Translations under genes and position numbers: made by a program | In this document: positions 10,686 through 22,833 of the stretch, piece after piece | Numbering within the stretch: the stretch's first letter is position 1 | Layout: each line of letters opens with the position of its first letter | The notes under the pieces: model-generated | The model's database searches: none | What the model saw: only the letters and a program-made list of their open reading frames with translations | Told to the model about the DNA's origin: nothing | NCBI RefSeq assembly: GCF_000764305.2 | Contig: NW_025930752.1 | Span: 393,499-457,498 of the forward strand | Reading direction: 5' to 3' | DNA length: 64,000 nucleotides | DNA from: Hyalella azteca | Lineage: Eukaryota; Arthropoda; Malacostraca; Amphipoda; Hyalellidae

Positions 10686-13484
10686 TACACACAGTCAAGG
10701 CAGGTTTCAACTTTGTCATCAAATAAAAAGGCAAACATCAGATTGTAGCTTCGATAAAAACCTACGTTAAATTCGAGTAACCAATAACACGTAGCTGGAG
10801 CTAGCTAAAGTACTCTAAGATGCATGGATACTATAGTCCCTAGTGATTAAAAATAAATAACTTCATCAAAAATTTAGGCACACGTTTAGTTTTTAGATGT
10901 GTCTATAATTTCTGAATAAATTCGAAATATTGTATTAACTTCATTTACTATATAATTACCCTACTAAAAAAATTTCCTACCTCAAATAGGCCCTGTTTTA
11001 TAGTTTCACTGACGCATTTGTGGAAGAACAAAGAAAGTATATTATTATTGTAGCGACAGCACTGAAGTTTAGGCCACGTCTGGATAGGCTCCGACACTAG
11101 ATTACGCCAAATTTTCACAGCTGGCTGGAGATCAAACCAGTACTTAACTGCGCCAATCTTAAGGCTCATAACAACCAACCTCACCTTAGTAAATCTCTGG
11201 AGTCATCCGGCTGCTGGGTATTCCATATTCCATATATTTATAATGACGATATTCACCAGAACGCTCAATATTACAGTCTAATGGTAAGCAAATAATTTCA
11301 CTATACATGCAGAATAAGTTCGTGACTGAGACTAAGACTAAAACTATGTCTAAAATCTCTCGAAAAGTGGTGCAAAATCTCGAATTTATTTGAATGGCAT
11401 CTATGGGAATTTCATAGCTGTTCTGATGTCAGAGCAGAAAGAATTAGAATAAGTACTATAGGGAGGAGAGAAATGGCGTATTTATATGAATGAATTATTG
11501 TTTCTCAAATCTCACCGATCAATTATTGTCATTTATTACAAGTGTGCTTCGCCGATTTACCGCAGAAAATAATTTTGCTGGAGATAATGCGTGGCCGTGA
11601 GTTTGCTTATAAGATTGGCATGGACTTAAGCATGTATTGTTTTTATACCTCATTTGAACACTGTTTACATTGAGAATTTTTGAATCCTTGCTTCCTGCAA
11701 CGTAAATCTACGGAGTTCTTTTCATACTTCGGCACAAATTGGAACTTTTAAGATCCGAATTGTTTGTATTAAAGCTAAAACTTATCACTGGTTGCAATCG
11801 TGAGATAAGTGTATGCATCGAAACTGGGATTCAAATTAAGTTTCACAATCATGATCAATCAGTGAAGATATTCGAAATATCTCGCCTTCTTAATGTGATG
11901 AAGCCCTCATAATGTTTGTTGAGTTGTCTCTTGCAGTCGCCCGGCAAGTTTCTTTCGGCGATCTAATTCATTTTTGTTGAAAATTTTCGGTCTAAAGTTA
12001 CGGCAGAGTATTTTTCTACGGCAACTTCGCAGACGGTCCGTCATTTTTGTTTATGTTTGAGAGAAGAAGAAAGATTAAATTAGTTACTGTGAATCTTGAT
12101 TCTGGGAGATTTGTTTGATATTCTTCTCAGTGGGTATCACAAGTTCATGGAAAACTTTATTTTCTGCACTGAAATGTTTTAAATGTACATTTTTTAGGCC
12201 GTACGCTAAATTTTTGTGAAACCTTACCGTAGGAAATTAGGTCAACCTCTCTGAAATATATCGTTCCGGTGATAACGTTAAAAATCTAAAAGCCTAAACC
12301 TTCTAACCATTTTTACTATGCCACTGTGATGCTTTACGTGAAAACTTTTATTTAATTATTTTAATGAGTATTTTAGTTTAAGCGTGCAGTTCAATAATAA
12401 TAACCGAAAGAGAGACATGTACCTTCAGTTCAATGCCAAAAATAAAAGTCGCGATTTATGCGTTGAATACAATTATGCTGACGAAAGCTACAATTTTGAC
12501 GCAATTTAAACTCGCATGGGACGATGTAACGGTGAAGCCGTATCATCGATAGTGTAACTGTGGTCATGCTTCAAGAGAAAGTCACATTTATTGTGGATTT
12601 ATTTACTAAATCATTTAAAACATTAATCTTCTCATTTATTGAATTTAAAATACAGAAAGCTGGAAAAGCGGGCACGTGCTCATTTCAACTTTATCTTGAT
12701 GAATGTAGTCAAGGCGGGCAGCTCGAGACTCAAATGCCAGGCATCTAGTGGAACTAAACAATTATCAGGCTAATAATCTGGACAACCTTGTCCTTGAATA
12801 TCAAATTTATCCAGAGCCGTACATATTTTTTCGCATTGTCTGTTTGATATTTCATAAGTAGATTACCCCAATATAGATGAGGAAATCCAAATAAAAAGAA
12901 GTATTTTCTCGACATAAAAGAGAAATATTTAATTTTTCATACGAACATTGAAGCTCTTAGCTCAGTTTTATTGAAGTACTTGTTCAGTAGAGTGAATATT
13001 CTTTGATTTTCTAGAGCTGTATTTATACTTCTAAGAGACTCTATATATATACTCTGGGTAGCATTACTTTTCATCCTAATCTTAGTTTTGTCTGCCAAAG
13101 ATGGTTTCTCAATTGCAGGAAGGCTTTCGTTTATAGATCAAATTAATACCTTTAAACTACTCAATCTTTCTGCATTTTTGTTTTCTTTTCTTTTATTATT
13201 CTTTTGGCGTCCTAATTTCGTTATCCACAAACTTTATTCGTTCAACCATTAAATGGGTCCCTTTGGCTGACATCAAATCTATTCATTTTTTCATTTCACA
13301 CCTTTGTCATTTCATATTTCAAATCCCTAATTAGTGCCTTGAAACTGGCTGTCATTAGTGTTTTTCTTTCTTTGAACGTTCGATTCCATGTGTAATTATT
13401 TTACCTATAATTATCGCTATGTTTACCTCGACCAATAATATCTTATCAGGATTTTTATTCATGATCTTAAACGCTAAACGTTTT
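10686..13484. other. AT-rich spacer
   Basis: No gene is recognised. The 78-aa minus frame at 10948-11184 and the 62-aa plus frame at 12560-12748 show no family features. No array or inverted repeat of note. Confidence 0.45.
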
Positions 13485-13604
13485 TAAAATTCCATTAACA
13501 GTCGTTAGTTTCAGTGATATTTCTCTGTCTTTTAATTGGCACCTCGGTTTCTAAAATTCCATTAACAGTCGTTAGTTTCAGTGATATTTTTCTGTCTTTT
13601 AATT
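13485..13604. repeat. 53-bp direct repeat, 67-bp period, cut off by an adapter
   Basis: The segment at 13485-13537 recurs at 13552-13604 with one substitution. Copy 1 continues into GGCACCTCGG, whereas copy 2 stops at the first base of the sequencing adapter at 13605. The duplication may therefore be an assembly product rather than genomic. Confidence 0.85.
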
Positions 13605-13642
13605 CTGTCTCTTATACACATCTAGATGTGTATAAGAGACAG
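13605..13642. other. Tn5 mosaic-end pair: Nextera mate-pair junction adapter
   Basis: CTGTCTCTTATACACATCT at 13605-13623 is the 19-bp Tn5 mosaic end used in Nextera libraries. It is followed head to head by its exact reverse complement at 13624-13642. This 38-bp palindrome is the circularisation junction adapter of Nextera mate-pair libraries, not host sequence. In such libraries the DNA on the two sides comes from points normally kilobases apart, so contiguity across 13605-13642 should not be trusted. Confidence 0.97.
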
Positions 13643-13730
13643 GGCCATATTTGAGGATTTTTGGTGCGTCTTTGGTGGGCGATAGGAAGCTGAGCAGACA
13701 AACACTGCATTACGCTGGCAAACACAAACA

Positions 13731-14043
13731 TCTGCTGCTGATGCTGCTGCTATTACTGGTGCTGCTGCTGCTTCCTTCTCTTGCTGCTGCTGCCGGTGCT
13801 GCTGCTGCTAGTGTTCCTGCTGCTGCTGCTGCTATTACTGGTGCTGCTGCGGCTTCCTTCTCTTGCTGCTGCTGCCGGTGCTGCTGCTGCTAGTGTTCCT
13901 GCTGCTGCTGCTGCTATTACTGGTGCTGCTGCTGCTTCTTTCTCTTGCTGCTGCTGCCGGTGTTGCTGCTGCTAGTGTTCCTGCTGCTGCTACTGCTGCT
14001 GATGCTGCTGCTATTACTGATGCTGCTGCTGCTGCCAGTGATG
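13731..14043. repeat. CTG-rich array with an 82-bp higher-order unit
   Basis: The array consists of GCTGCTGCT-type trinucleotides punctuated by CTATTACTGGTG, TTCCTTCTCTTG, GCCGGTG and TAGTGTTCC. The CTATTACTG marker recurs at 13750, 13832 and 13914, an 82-bp period. As 82 is not a multiple of three, the same sequence is read in shifted frames in successive units. That gives overlapping runs of Leu, Ala or Cys codons on both strands. These frames (80, 64, 72 and 89 aa) are repeat artefacts, not genes. Confidence 0.9.
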
Positions 14044-14049
14044 CTTTCT

Positions 14050-14899
14050 GCACCAGCCTATGTGCGGCAAATATCTATTGTATGCCGAACGGAACTATAA
14101 AATTAATCAAACTACTCAATTGCTTCAAATGATATAAATACATGTTTTCTGTGGGTTTCAATTGGCCATTTGTTTTCTTTCCCCTCAACTTAGACGCGCC
14201 AAGAGCGAATTTTCGCTGTAGTTACTTTTTTGTAAAGCGTTGAGACTCTAATTCTGTGCTCAGACTATATTTGTGCAAGTAGACGAGTCCGCATCTTCAC
14301 AGCAACCATTCATATCCACGATGATAATATTCTCTTGAATGTTCAAAAAATTACTAGACACCGAGTGCATCTCATTTATTGCATTTCTTAGGTTCAATGT
14401 TTGTTTCTATTGTTTCAGTAATTTCCTGCCTCCCCTGCGTGAGTAAAGTAACTTATATGCGGCGTAATTACTCTCCCGATATTCATTTCCACTAATTAGT
14501 GCATCACGTGAAAAATAAAAAATATTACGAAAATGTTCCTCAATTTGAATTACAAATTCACCGTTCGAGCTCATGTATATCACGTTATCGATTTAAAAAA
14601 AAAATTTAACCCTCGTGTTTTCTCTGTTTATCCAAATAATAACGTATTTCCTGTCAACATTTGGCTTAATTTTTTTTATTCAAATATATTCTAAACTCTA
14701 TCGAAATTCTCCGAAGTATCCGTGGTTTTAATTGAGAGATGTCGATACGCTGAATATGTGAGCCAATATCCTACACACTATTTTCAACGGAAATTTTTTC
14801 ATTTATACTCCCTTGACGGGGCTGAATTCAAAATGAATTGATGTCTGGACCATTGTATGGAAATCTTTAATATCTTGGTGCAATGAAAACGCCTTGAGT
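14050..14899. other. AT-rich spacer
   Basis: No gene, array or structured element seen between the CTG array and the next MITE copy. Confidence 0.45.
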
Positions 14900-15045
14900 C
14901 TATACTTTCAAAAAAAGTTAAGAAATCGTAATTAAGTTCATCAGCCAATCATTGACGGCCTTTCAAGCAAAATCCACCAATCATAGACAATAAAATAGAG
15001 CGTAAGTACTTACGTTCACTTAGCTAATTTTGAAAGTATGGTCCC
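14900..15045 (-). mobile_element. MITE-like element, copy B (reverse orientation)
   Basis: Same family as the element at 7963-8109, inverted. It begins TATACTTTCAAAAAAAGTTA and ends TTTTGAAAGTATGGTCCC. Its outer GGCC is lost on the left, and three extra bases (ATT) interrupt the CGTAAGTTCATC segment. GAGTCTA occurs at both edges and might be a short target-site duplication, but it overlaps the terminus and is not certain. Confidence 0.75.
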
Positions 15046-18000
15046 TGGAGTCTACCGATGTAGACCGATGTCGGATTGTCGGAGGCGTTATAAAACAATT
15101 GCTAGCAACTACTCTTCATCTGCAAACGAACTTTGCATCACAGCGTGCTATTCCTTCATGAAATCTCTCGAAAAAAATAGTCTTTCACGCATTTGTTGTT
15201 AATACCAAAACCTTTTCTGACGTTATTATTGCTATTGTATGTAATTTTGTTTTAAATAACCCATTATAATTAACGATCAAAAGCATCAACCATGCAATTT
15301 CCATATAGTGGAAAGTTCCGTCCCATTTAACTTTGAATGCATATATTTTGCAGGAAAAATGCAATCAATTAAGTCTCAGCATTTTTTCATAAAAATTCTG
15401 ATTTGCTAAAATGAAAAAAATAGATTGAGACCACCTTCTAATAACCGTATTTTCAACATCCTAATAATGCACCAAGTTCTCTTATCCGCGGAAATTTATT
15501 AGGCCACTGGATAGCCAACATCGTCTTCGTATTTCAAATGTTCGATGTCATGATTGTCTCAGACTTTATCAAGCTGCCGTTATGAGAATTTCCCATGTTT
15601 CGGTTTTGAATAGGTTTGCGGACATGATTTTACAAACTACTCGTAATATATAAGGTGCCACTGGGAAATTAAATAATTAGTTTATTTAGAGAGATTACGC
15701 TATTCATACACTTTTTTATTATTTGTCAAATTTTAAATTCAAAGGTTCCTAAAATTTTTGATGGAATAATTCAATAATACCTGCAACATTCAAGTAATCG
15801 ATTCCCGGGAAGCACACCGGCCAATAGCGAATAAATGCGACTAAATTAATGCACACTCTATGGAAACAGTGCGCCTCCAATGCGAATTATTCAATAAAAT
15901 AGAACAGCTTACCTATTGAAACTCAGACGTTTCTGGTTTCAGATTCTGTCTCAATTGATAAAAAAAATTCTCTTACCAGCTGTAGGCCGAAAAAGTTTTT
16001 CCCCTTTCCCCCATTACAATAACTTCCTGAAATATTTTTTTGTCTTTTCCCGAACATGAAATAATTCTTTAAACTTTGACTTGAATTAGAGCATTGAGTA
16101 TTCAGCTTAAGACAAACGCTAATTTAGGCATTATTACAGGTGAAATATTGTATGTAAATAAATATTGTATATTGGAAATATTTATGAATATCCTCAAAAA
16201 TTTGAAGATAGCAAACTATGAACTTGATAACACTTTTGTTAAAAAATTCTGAATTTCCGGTGATTCAACTTTTAAATTAAGAGACATCAGTTGGTTCACG
16301 GGCAGCACCCAATATTGTGGGACGCGCGCTATAAGAGTAGGTCCCCTACTGATGAAAACGGTCCCCTATTATGAAAAATTACTCCACTGTTTGGCGTGTA
16401 AACAGAGCATGGCAGCTTTCTGCCTCGCTCTCATCCCCAGCTGAAAATCTTGGCAGTATCACAATGGACATTACCCATCAATTATTTGCTGTTTTATTTT
16501 AATGGAATAAGTTTTGAACATTCATAGCAAACTCAACAAATTATATTGTAGAAATGGCCGTCTGTTGGTAAACATATTCAAAGGTCAGTTCTTTTATGAA
16601 GATAGCCTCAAGCTGAAATCTAGGTTCATTAACAATCGGTACCAAAATGCATGTTTTTACCGCCTATAATTCACACAATGCGGAATGCAAACAAAAGACG
16701 CTAACAAAACATTGAGGTTGACTTATTCTTCAGCCACTGGATAACTACTCCATCTAAAGTTTTTAAATTTCGTCGTGTTAGCGGAACTTTCAAATATTCA
16801 ACAATAACTTTCATCTGGTACGCCTGAATATTTGCCAAATCAATTTGCCAATCAATTTGCCAAATCAATGTGCTATGCTTTGTCAAATCAATGTCACGAT
16901 ATATCACGTGTGCTTCGAATTATTTCAAGTTTTTTTATGATATAAGTAGCTTATTTGCCTTCACTTCATATATATAATTGAGCATTTCAGTGTGAGAAGT
17001 GGTTCTCGTGAATCAGTCTCAGGAATTATGGACGGATATTTTGCGTTAAAACCTTCAGTGTGGAAATTAAACCTAAGCGCATTGGATATAATAGAATACT
17101 GGGCATGAATGTGATGCGGTCAAACTATATACGTTTATTTATTTTTATTTTTCTCAGTTTCCGTTAGTACATATAATTACGATGAAAATATTTAATGGGA
17201 TTACTTCACGCACTTCCTTTTTACGAGCGTCATTACACAAAAAAAACATGTAGAGAATGGTTATGTTTCGATTCTGTCACTGCTATATTTATGCCAATAT
17301 GTGTTTTATTTATAAATGATGTTGACAGTTCCCTACAGCATTGTGCATCGTTTAATAATTTTATTTCATTGATATAATTCCCCGCAGTGGACAACCATAT
17401 TTCCCAGCAATCTGATCACAATTAAAAGCTATGGAATACTTCATTAAAGTTTCCTTCATCTTCCAGGCTGAAAGTTCGAACTTTTTACATATTTCCAACA
17501 TTCAGTAATTATATGATCCTGAATATCCGTGTAAAGTAGCGATTTTCACTATTCAACACACGAACGCTATACTATTCATCGTGAGATAGTGCGTTGATTT
17601 CTGAAACAACTATTCTTAGCCCACTTTTTTATTAGAGAATTGTCAAGTTTTACTTTTCAGCGCCTTTTAAAACTTAGAATAATATTGCGCTATTCATTCA
17701 TTAACATTTCAACACATCATTCAGTGCTATTTCAACTCATTGCATAAAACTATTATATTAGAGATTTTTAACAAATATCCCTTTTTAAATTACTTAATTA
17801 TTAGTGTTGGGCATAAAAAATTTCCTAATTTTTCTTCATTCGTCTTTTAGGTTTTAATTATTTATTACCTAACCATATTTGTGTCGAAAGTGATCACGTG
17901 CGAACACATAAATGATCGTTAATTGTGCCGTCAAGTATGTCTATGATGGCCCCACTATTGTAGTAATCTTTCGCATGTACAAGTTTTCACAATTACATTG

Positions 18001-19966
18001 CAGTATCAGTTTTTGATAGCTAAAAAAGCAGAACACAAGTATCAAATTTAAGGAACGGAGAATTCAGATCAAAATTTTTCGCATTTTCGTCATATTTTAC
18101 TCGAAATTTTCCGATCTCTATACAAGAGTCTGTGTATAAACCATGGTTTATATATTGTATCATAGATTATACATCAAGTATAACGCTTAGAAGAATGGCA
18201 GAAAACATCTTTAAATCTTTTTCATGTACCTTTGAATTCTGAAAATTTGATAATTACCACACACGAGGTTTTAACTTCGGAATAATGCACCGAACTCATT
18301 TTTTAAGTAATTTCTCCACACGTCTACACTTCATAAAACTTCCAATTGCGAAAATATTGTATTCACATCAGTTAATTATGAAGTAAATTTTAAACGATTT
18401 TTTTCTAGTGCAATCTTTTCCTTGATATAACTAACCATCTTGGAGAGAGTCTTTTAATTATTTCTCATCTTTCTTGGAGCTTCCCATCTCTTCTTGTAAA
18501 TCCCCAAAGAGGCTTGACTTAGAGCTCTTCAAATTCATTCTTCTATCAACAATATTTCTTGGAAGTTTGACCTGAAAATTCTAAATTAAATAAAGTTCCT
18601 GACAAGATTGAAGGCTTCTGTTTACTGTAGCGCGGTCCCAACACAATTATTAATTATATCATCGATCAAACACTGATAAATTCTAACATCATGATCATTA
18701 TACGATCCATCTGTACTGATAAAATCCACGTCTACATACTCATTAATAATTACATACTTAATCATACATAATCATAATTAACATACTACTACATACTTAA
18801 TCATAATTAATACTTAATAATGTTTCTAAGAAAATTAATTTTGGCTGCAGTCTCACATCACATTTCGATATCATTGGCGTCATTCTAAGGATCTGTTGGA
18901 TCGAGAGATCGTTAGTTGGAATAAGCTATGAGATTGGCAGGGATTTTAAGGATCAACAGTGATCTGTTTTATGACGAGTCCCTCGTAGGGTTATCATTCG
19001 TTTTATTTCGTGGACATTTCCTAATACTCAGATAATACTCAGACTTTAGGGAACACAAACAGTCAATAGAATCACACGAAGAGCATATTGATCTTAGAAT
19101 AACATATCGAAACGTAATTTTTATCGTCAATAAACTTTGAAATGTGGAATACATTTTTGGGGTCATTAAAAACCAATCGGGAGAAATTTAATCTCTTCTT
19201 GCCGTCGTTGATCATCCCAACAACAAAGAAATATTTCGGATTTTTGGTAATGCAAACGCCGTTCAGAATTTCCAATTTAAAATTTTTCACCTAATTTTTC
19301 AGTTACTTTCACTCTGGCGTTTAGTTTTACCCGCGTGTGGAGTTTACGCTACGTAGCTGATGAAAGACTTCCTTTCATTAAAGTGTTCAAAAGTGAGCCC
19401 TTTAAAACTCACGCAAGAATTTAACTTTGGCGTGATTTTATGTAGGCCTGGCAAGGCTTTTTAGGCGGTAACTTTACCGCACGTAAAATGAGAGCCAAGG
19501 GATTGCATGGGCTCTGTGGTCGTCGATTTTCCGAGGCTTCCGTGCATTAAATTACAATAAACAATTCAGTAGATTGTATGCACTTAGTGGCTATGAATTG
19601 GTTGAGAGGGAAATGAGTCTACATATTGTTAACTTAGTTATATTGCAGAAAGGGGTAATTTAAAATCGCTTAAAATAATGTTATTATAGGCTATAATAAT
19701 AGTATTAGGCAAATAGATTCGCTGCAAATTGAAAATGCCAAGACAGCCACACCCTATATAGCACCTATTTATAAAGAATCATGCGAGGTTGCCCAATAAT
19801 TTCAAGTTTATTATTTTATTTTAAATCGTTCAAGACACTAAATGTAATAAAATTGTGAAACTCGTAAATTAACTATGCTAAATCATTGTTTAATTTTCCA
19901 ACTCGTTACCTAGTTAAGTTTTGAATAAAGCAAAATTCAGATGCACAAAAACGACTAGTTGAGTAT
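15046..19966. other. AT-rich spacer
   Basis: No gene recognised. Short tandem CAATTTGCCAAAT-type repeats lie at 16831-16895. AT-rich direct repeats containing ACTTAATCATAATTAA lie at about 18740-18830. Frames of 60-72 aa (16701-16907, 17195-17377, 18969-19290) have no recognisable features. Confidence 0.45.
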
Positions 19967-20244
19967 AATATATTGTACTCTATTCTACCATACTGTACTC
20001 TACTGAAAAATGTTGTACGGTACTATACTATACCATACCTTACCATGCTCCGCATATTATACTATACTATACTATACTATACTATACTATACTATACTAT
20101 ACTATACTATACTATACTATACTATACTATACTATACTATACTGTACATATCCTATACTATACTATACGATACTATACTATACTATACTATACTATACTA
20201 TACTATACTATACTATACTTTACTATACTATATCCTATACTATG
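19967..20244. repeat. ACTAT pentanucleotide satellite
   Basis: A run of ACTAT units is nearly pure from 20061 to about 20142 and again to about 20218. Interruptions such as CTGTACATATCC (about 20142) and CGATAC (about 20167) occur, and the flanks are degenerate. The period of five lets all three frames stay open, so the 97-aa and 124-aa Tyr/Ile/Leu-rich frames across it are artefacts. Confidence 0.95.
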
Positions 20245-22650
20245 CCCTCATGCGCTGGGCGTTTGATTTGTTGGTCGGCCACTGCTATTCCAGACACCTT
20301 TTGTTCACAAGAGCAGGAGGCGGATTACTGCGGAAACAGCCCGAAACTGGAGACCGCGCGGATTCATTCTGTAACTGGATATAGCATTATACACCAGTCG
20401 TTATTACACTCTAATGCGTTAGCCGTTAGTAGGGTGTGTTCATGGAGTAATATGGTGCACCTAATGATCATGTAAACATTTTAGTATATCGAAACACGTA
20501 AATATCTTATGACTATCACTTTAGTCTGTGTTAGAACATTCTCGTTTTTAGCTTGTTTGGGGTTGAAATCTTACTAAATTGTAATAAGCGAGCAATTACT
20601 GTATATTAATATTTAAACCCTGTCAAAATTTTCCTTCGTCAATACTATTTCAATAATAGGGTTATCTTTATTTTGTTATATCCACCGGTTATAGATAAAT
20701 AGCTTGATAAGCATGGAAAAAATTAGATTTTCATCTCATTTACAATTGCAGTATAGGTGAACCAAGTTAGTGCAAAAACCCATAGGAACGAGCTGAAGCG
20801 GTTCTCAACACGTGACATAAGTTACCAACGCCGGGAAACATTTCGCGAAATTTTGTTCCACAATGAAAAAAATGAATATTTTAATTGAGGAAACAATCGT
20901 CATCTGTGTCTTTACGAAATATATCCGAATAAAATTTCACTGAAAAAATTTTAAGAATAAAGTTTGAACGAAGGCTTGCCTTTTTTGTCGGTGCGATGTG
21001 TAATTGATGTTATTGTACTGTGAGGCATCAAACAAATATTTTTAAACCGCATCCTGTTCAGTTCATAGTTTTATTTTTGATATAATTTTTTATGTTTTGT
21101 TACAACGAAATACTTCCGCATCGTGCAGCTATATATAGCATGTTGACTGCTAAATTTATCAGTCCTGCATTGACGCAATAGTGAAAGACCTTAAAATCGC
21201 AATTATTGGACTCAGGATATCTATTTATAAAATTCTGAATACGTAATGCACTTTATCTATTTTAAATTTATGAATTCTTAAATCTATTTATCTAAATTCT
21301 ATTAAATTCTATTTATCAAAATTATTATGCATTAAAACGTTTTAAAAATGTACGCAATTATAGGACCCAAAATTTCTAATTTGGCAATCACTATTGGCTT
21401 TAATAGAATTTCAGTTATAATAATAATTATAATCATTTGACAACCCACCCGTCAATTGATAAGGAGCAAAGGAGGTGTGTTAAAGCGCAGTCTCGTCTCC
21501 ATAACGACAGACATTGGTAAGCGAGAGCCGAAAGTCGTTGGAACTTTAAGTGCACATCAAGACGCCCAAAGCTCGTATTTTGGGGCAAGTGATCAAGTTT
21601 TGGCAAAATTTAATCAGCAGTAAAGTTTAACAACCCGCTGTATCGATAGGAAATTGACCTCAGACTTGCATTTAATTGATCAGTATTCATCCCAGACAAA
21701 AATCTAGGCCGTGGCGCCGGCGATGCAAGCATGGAAGTAATGCCTGCGAAGTGTCCGCGTTATTGCCGTAATTACGCCCATGAACAACCAGCTGACACAA
21801 GATCCAATCAAAGGCCTCAGTAGTGCATTAGTTTAATCATTGTTACATAATTTGTGGACAGAAATTACTCAGGCTTTTGATGGGGGCCAGCATTCAAACC
21901 GAAATTTTTCATCGGAAAAATAAAAATTATAAGAACATCCTGACTTTTGTTGCTCAGTAAAAGACACATATACAACAGGAATAATCTATTTCTTATTGTT
22001 CATCGTAACAGAAGTATTGTTAGCAAAGCCTTGGTCTAGCAGATTTTCAGTGAGTCCAAAGTCGTGTTTGCTTGAGCCTAACACACGCTGGCCGGATCGC
22101 CGATGCGTTTTGAATCGTTTGCATGTCGGACCTTCAGCTTCGACCTCGTCGAAGAGCAACAACTGTCAGACAAATGCATTCCGACCTGCAACATCGGACA
22201 GCCGAAAAGACAGTGCTTGTTTAATAATGTCTATGCTGGTATAGTTTGGCAGAAGTTGTTTTTTAATTCAATTCGGACTGAAGAACAACGAATGCGTTTT
22301 ATCAATAAAATTTCCAGGAGTCGAACAATGTTTCTGTCTGGGTTTGGTAGATCGAACAGCAGATTGTAAAAAATATTTTTTATGTATTAACGATGACGTT
22401 TCGAATGAACATTCCATTATCAATTAAAATGAAGTTTTTCAAATGCCTAAAATTAAGATTTTGGAATGGAATTGGTACAAACATTACGGTACCAAGAAGA
22501 CAACATGAAAACAAATAATAAAAATTATTCGGAATACATTTTCAATGTCGAGACAAATACACCAGTTAGTTAATTGATTATTGGAGACTAATGTTAGATG
22601 ATGAGGGTGTCAACTATCTCCAGTATTGTAACGTCAGTCACAGCATGACG
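20245..22650. other. Spacer, no gene recognised
   Basis: The segment at 20245-20400 is more GC-balanced but its frames are continuations of the satellite. Two overlapping plus frames at 21996-22244 and 22103-22369 (82 and 88 aa) have no recognisable motif. Otherwise AT-rich with no array. Confidence 0.4.
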
Positions 22651-22833
22651 ATGCTGGTGCAGGCTTGAGGCACCGCATGATGCTGGTGCAGGCTTGGGGC
22701 ACCGCATGATGCTGGTGCAGGCTTGGGGCACCGCATGACGATGCTGGTGCAGGCTTGGAGCACCGCATGATGATGCTGGTGCAGGCTTGGGGCACCGCAT
22801 GACGATGCTGGTGCAGGCTTAAAATGCCGCGCG
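22651..22833. repeat. 29/32-bp minisatellite, six copies
   Basis: ATGCTGGTGCAGGCTTGGGG-type units start at 22651, 22680, 22709, 22741, 22773 and 22805, spaced 29, 29, 32, 32 and 32 bp. The difference is a three-base insertion (ACG or ATG) at the unit junction. The 68-aa minus frame with repeated HQHRHAVPQ-like residues is a by-product of the repeat. Confidence 0.95.

Noticed and set aside
13651..14132. Overlapping Leu-, Ala- and Cys-rich frames of 64-89 aa
   Set aside because: They are products of the CTG-rich array, whose 82-bp unit shifts frame each copy.
19973..20384. 97-aa and 124-aa Tyr/Leu/Ile-rich frames
   Set aside because: They are the ACTAT satellite read as codons.
22594..22800. 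68-aa His/Ala/Pro-rich minus frame
   Set aside because: It lies within the 29/32-bp minisatellite.
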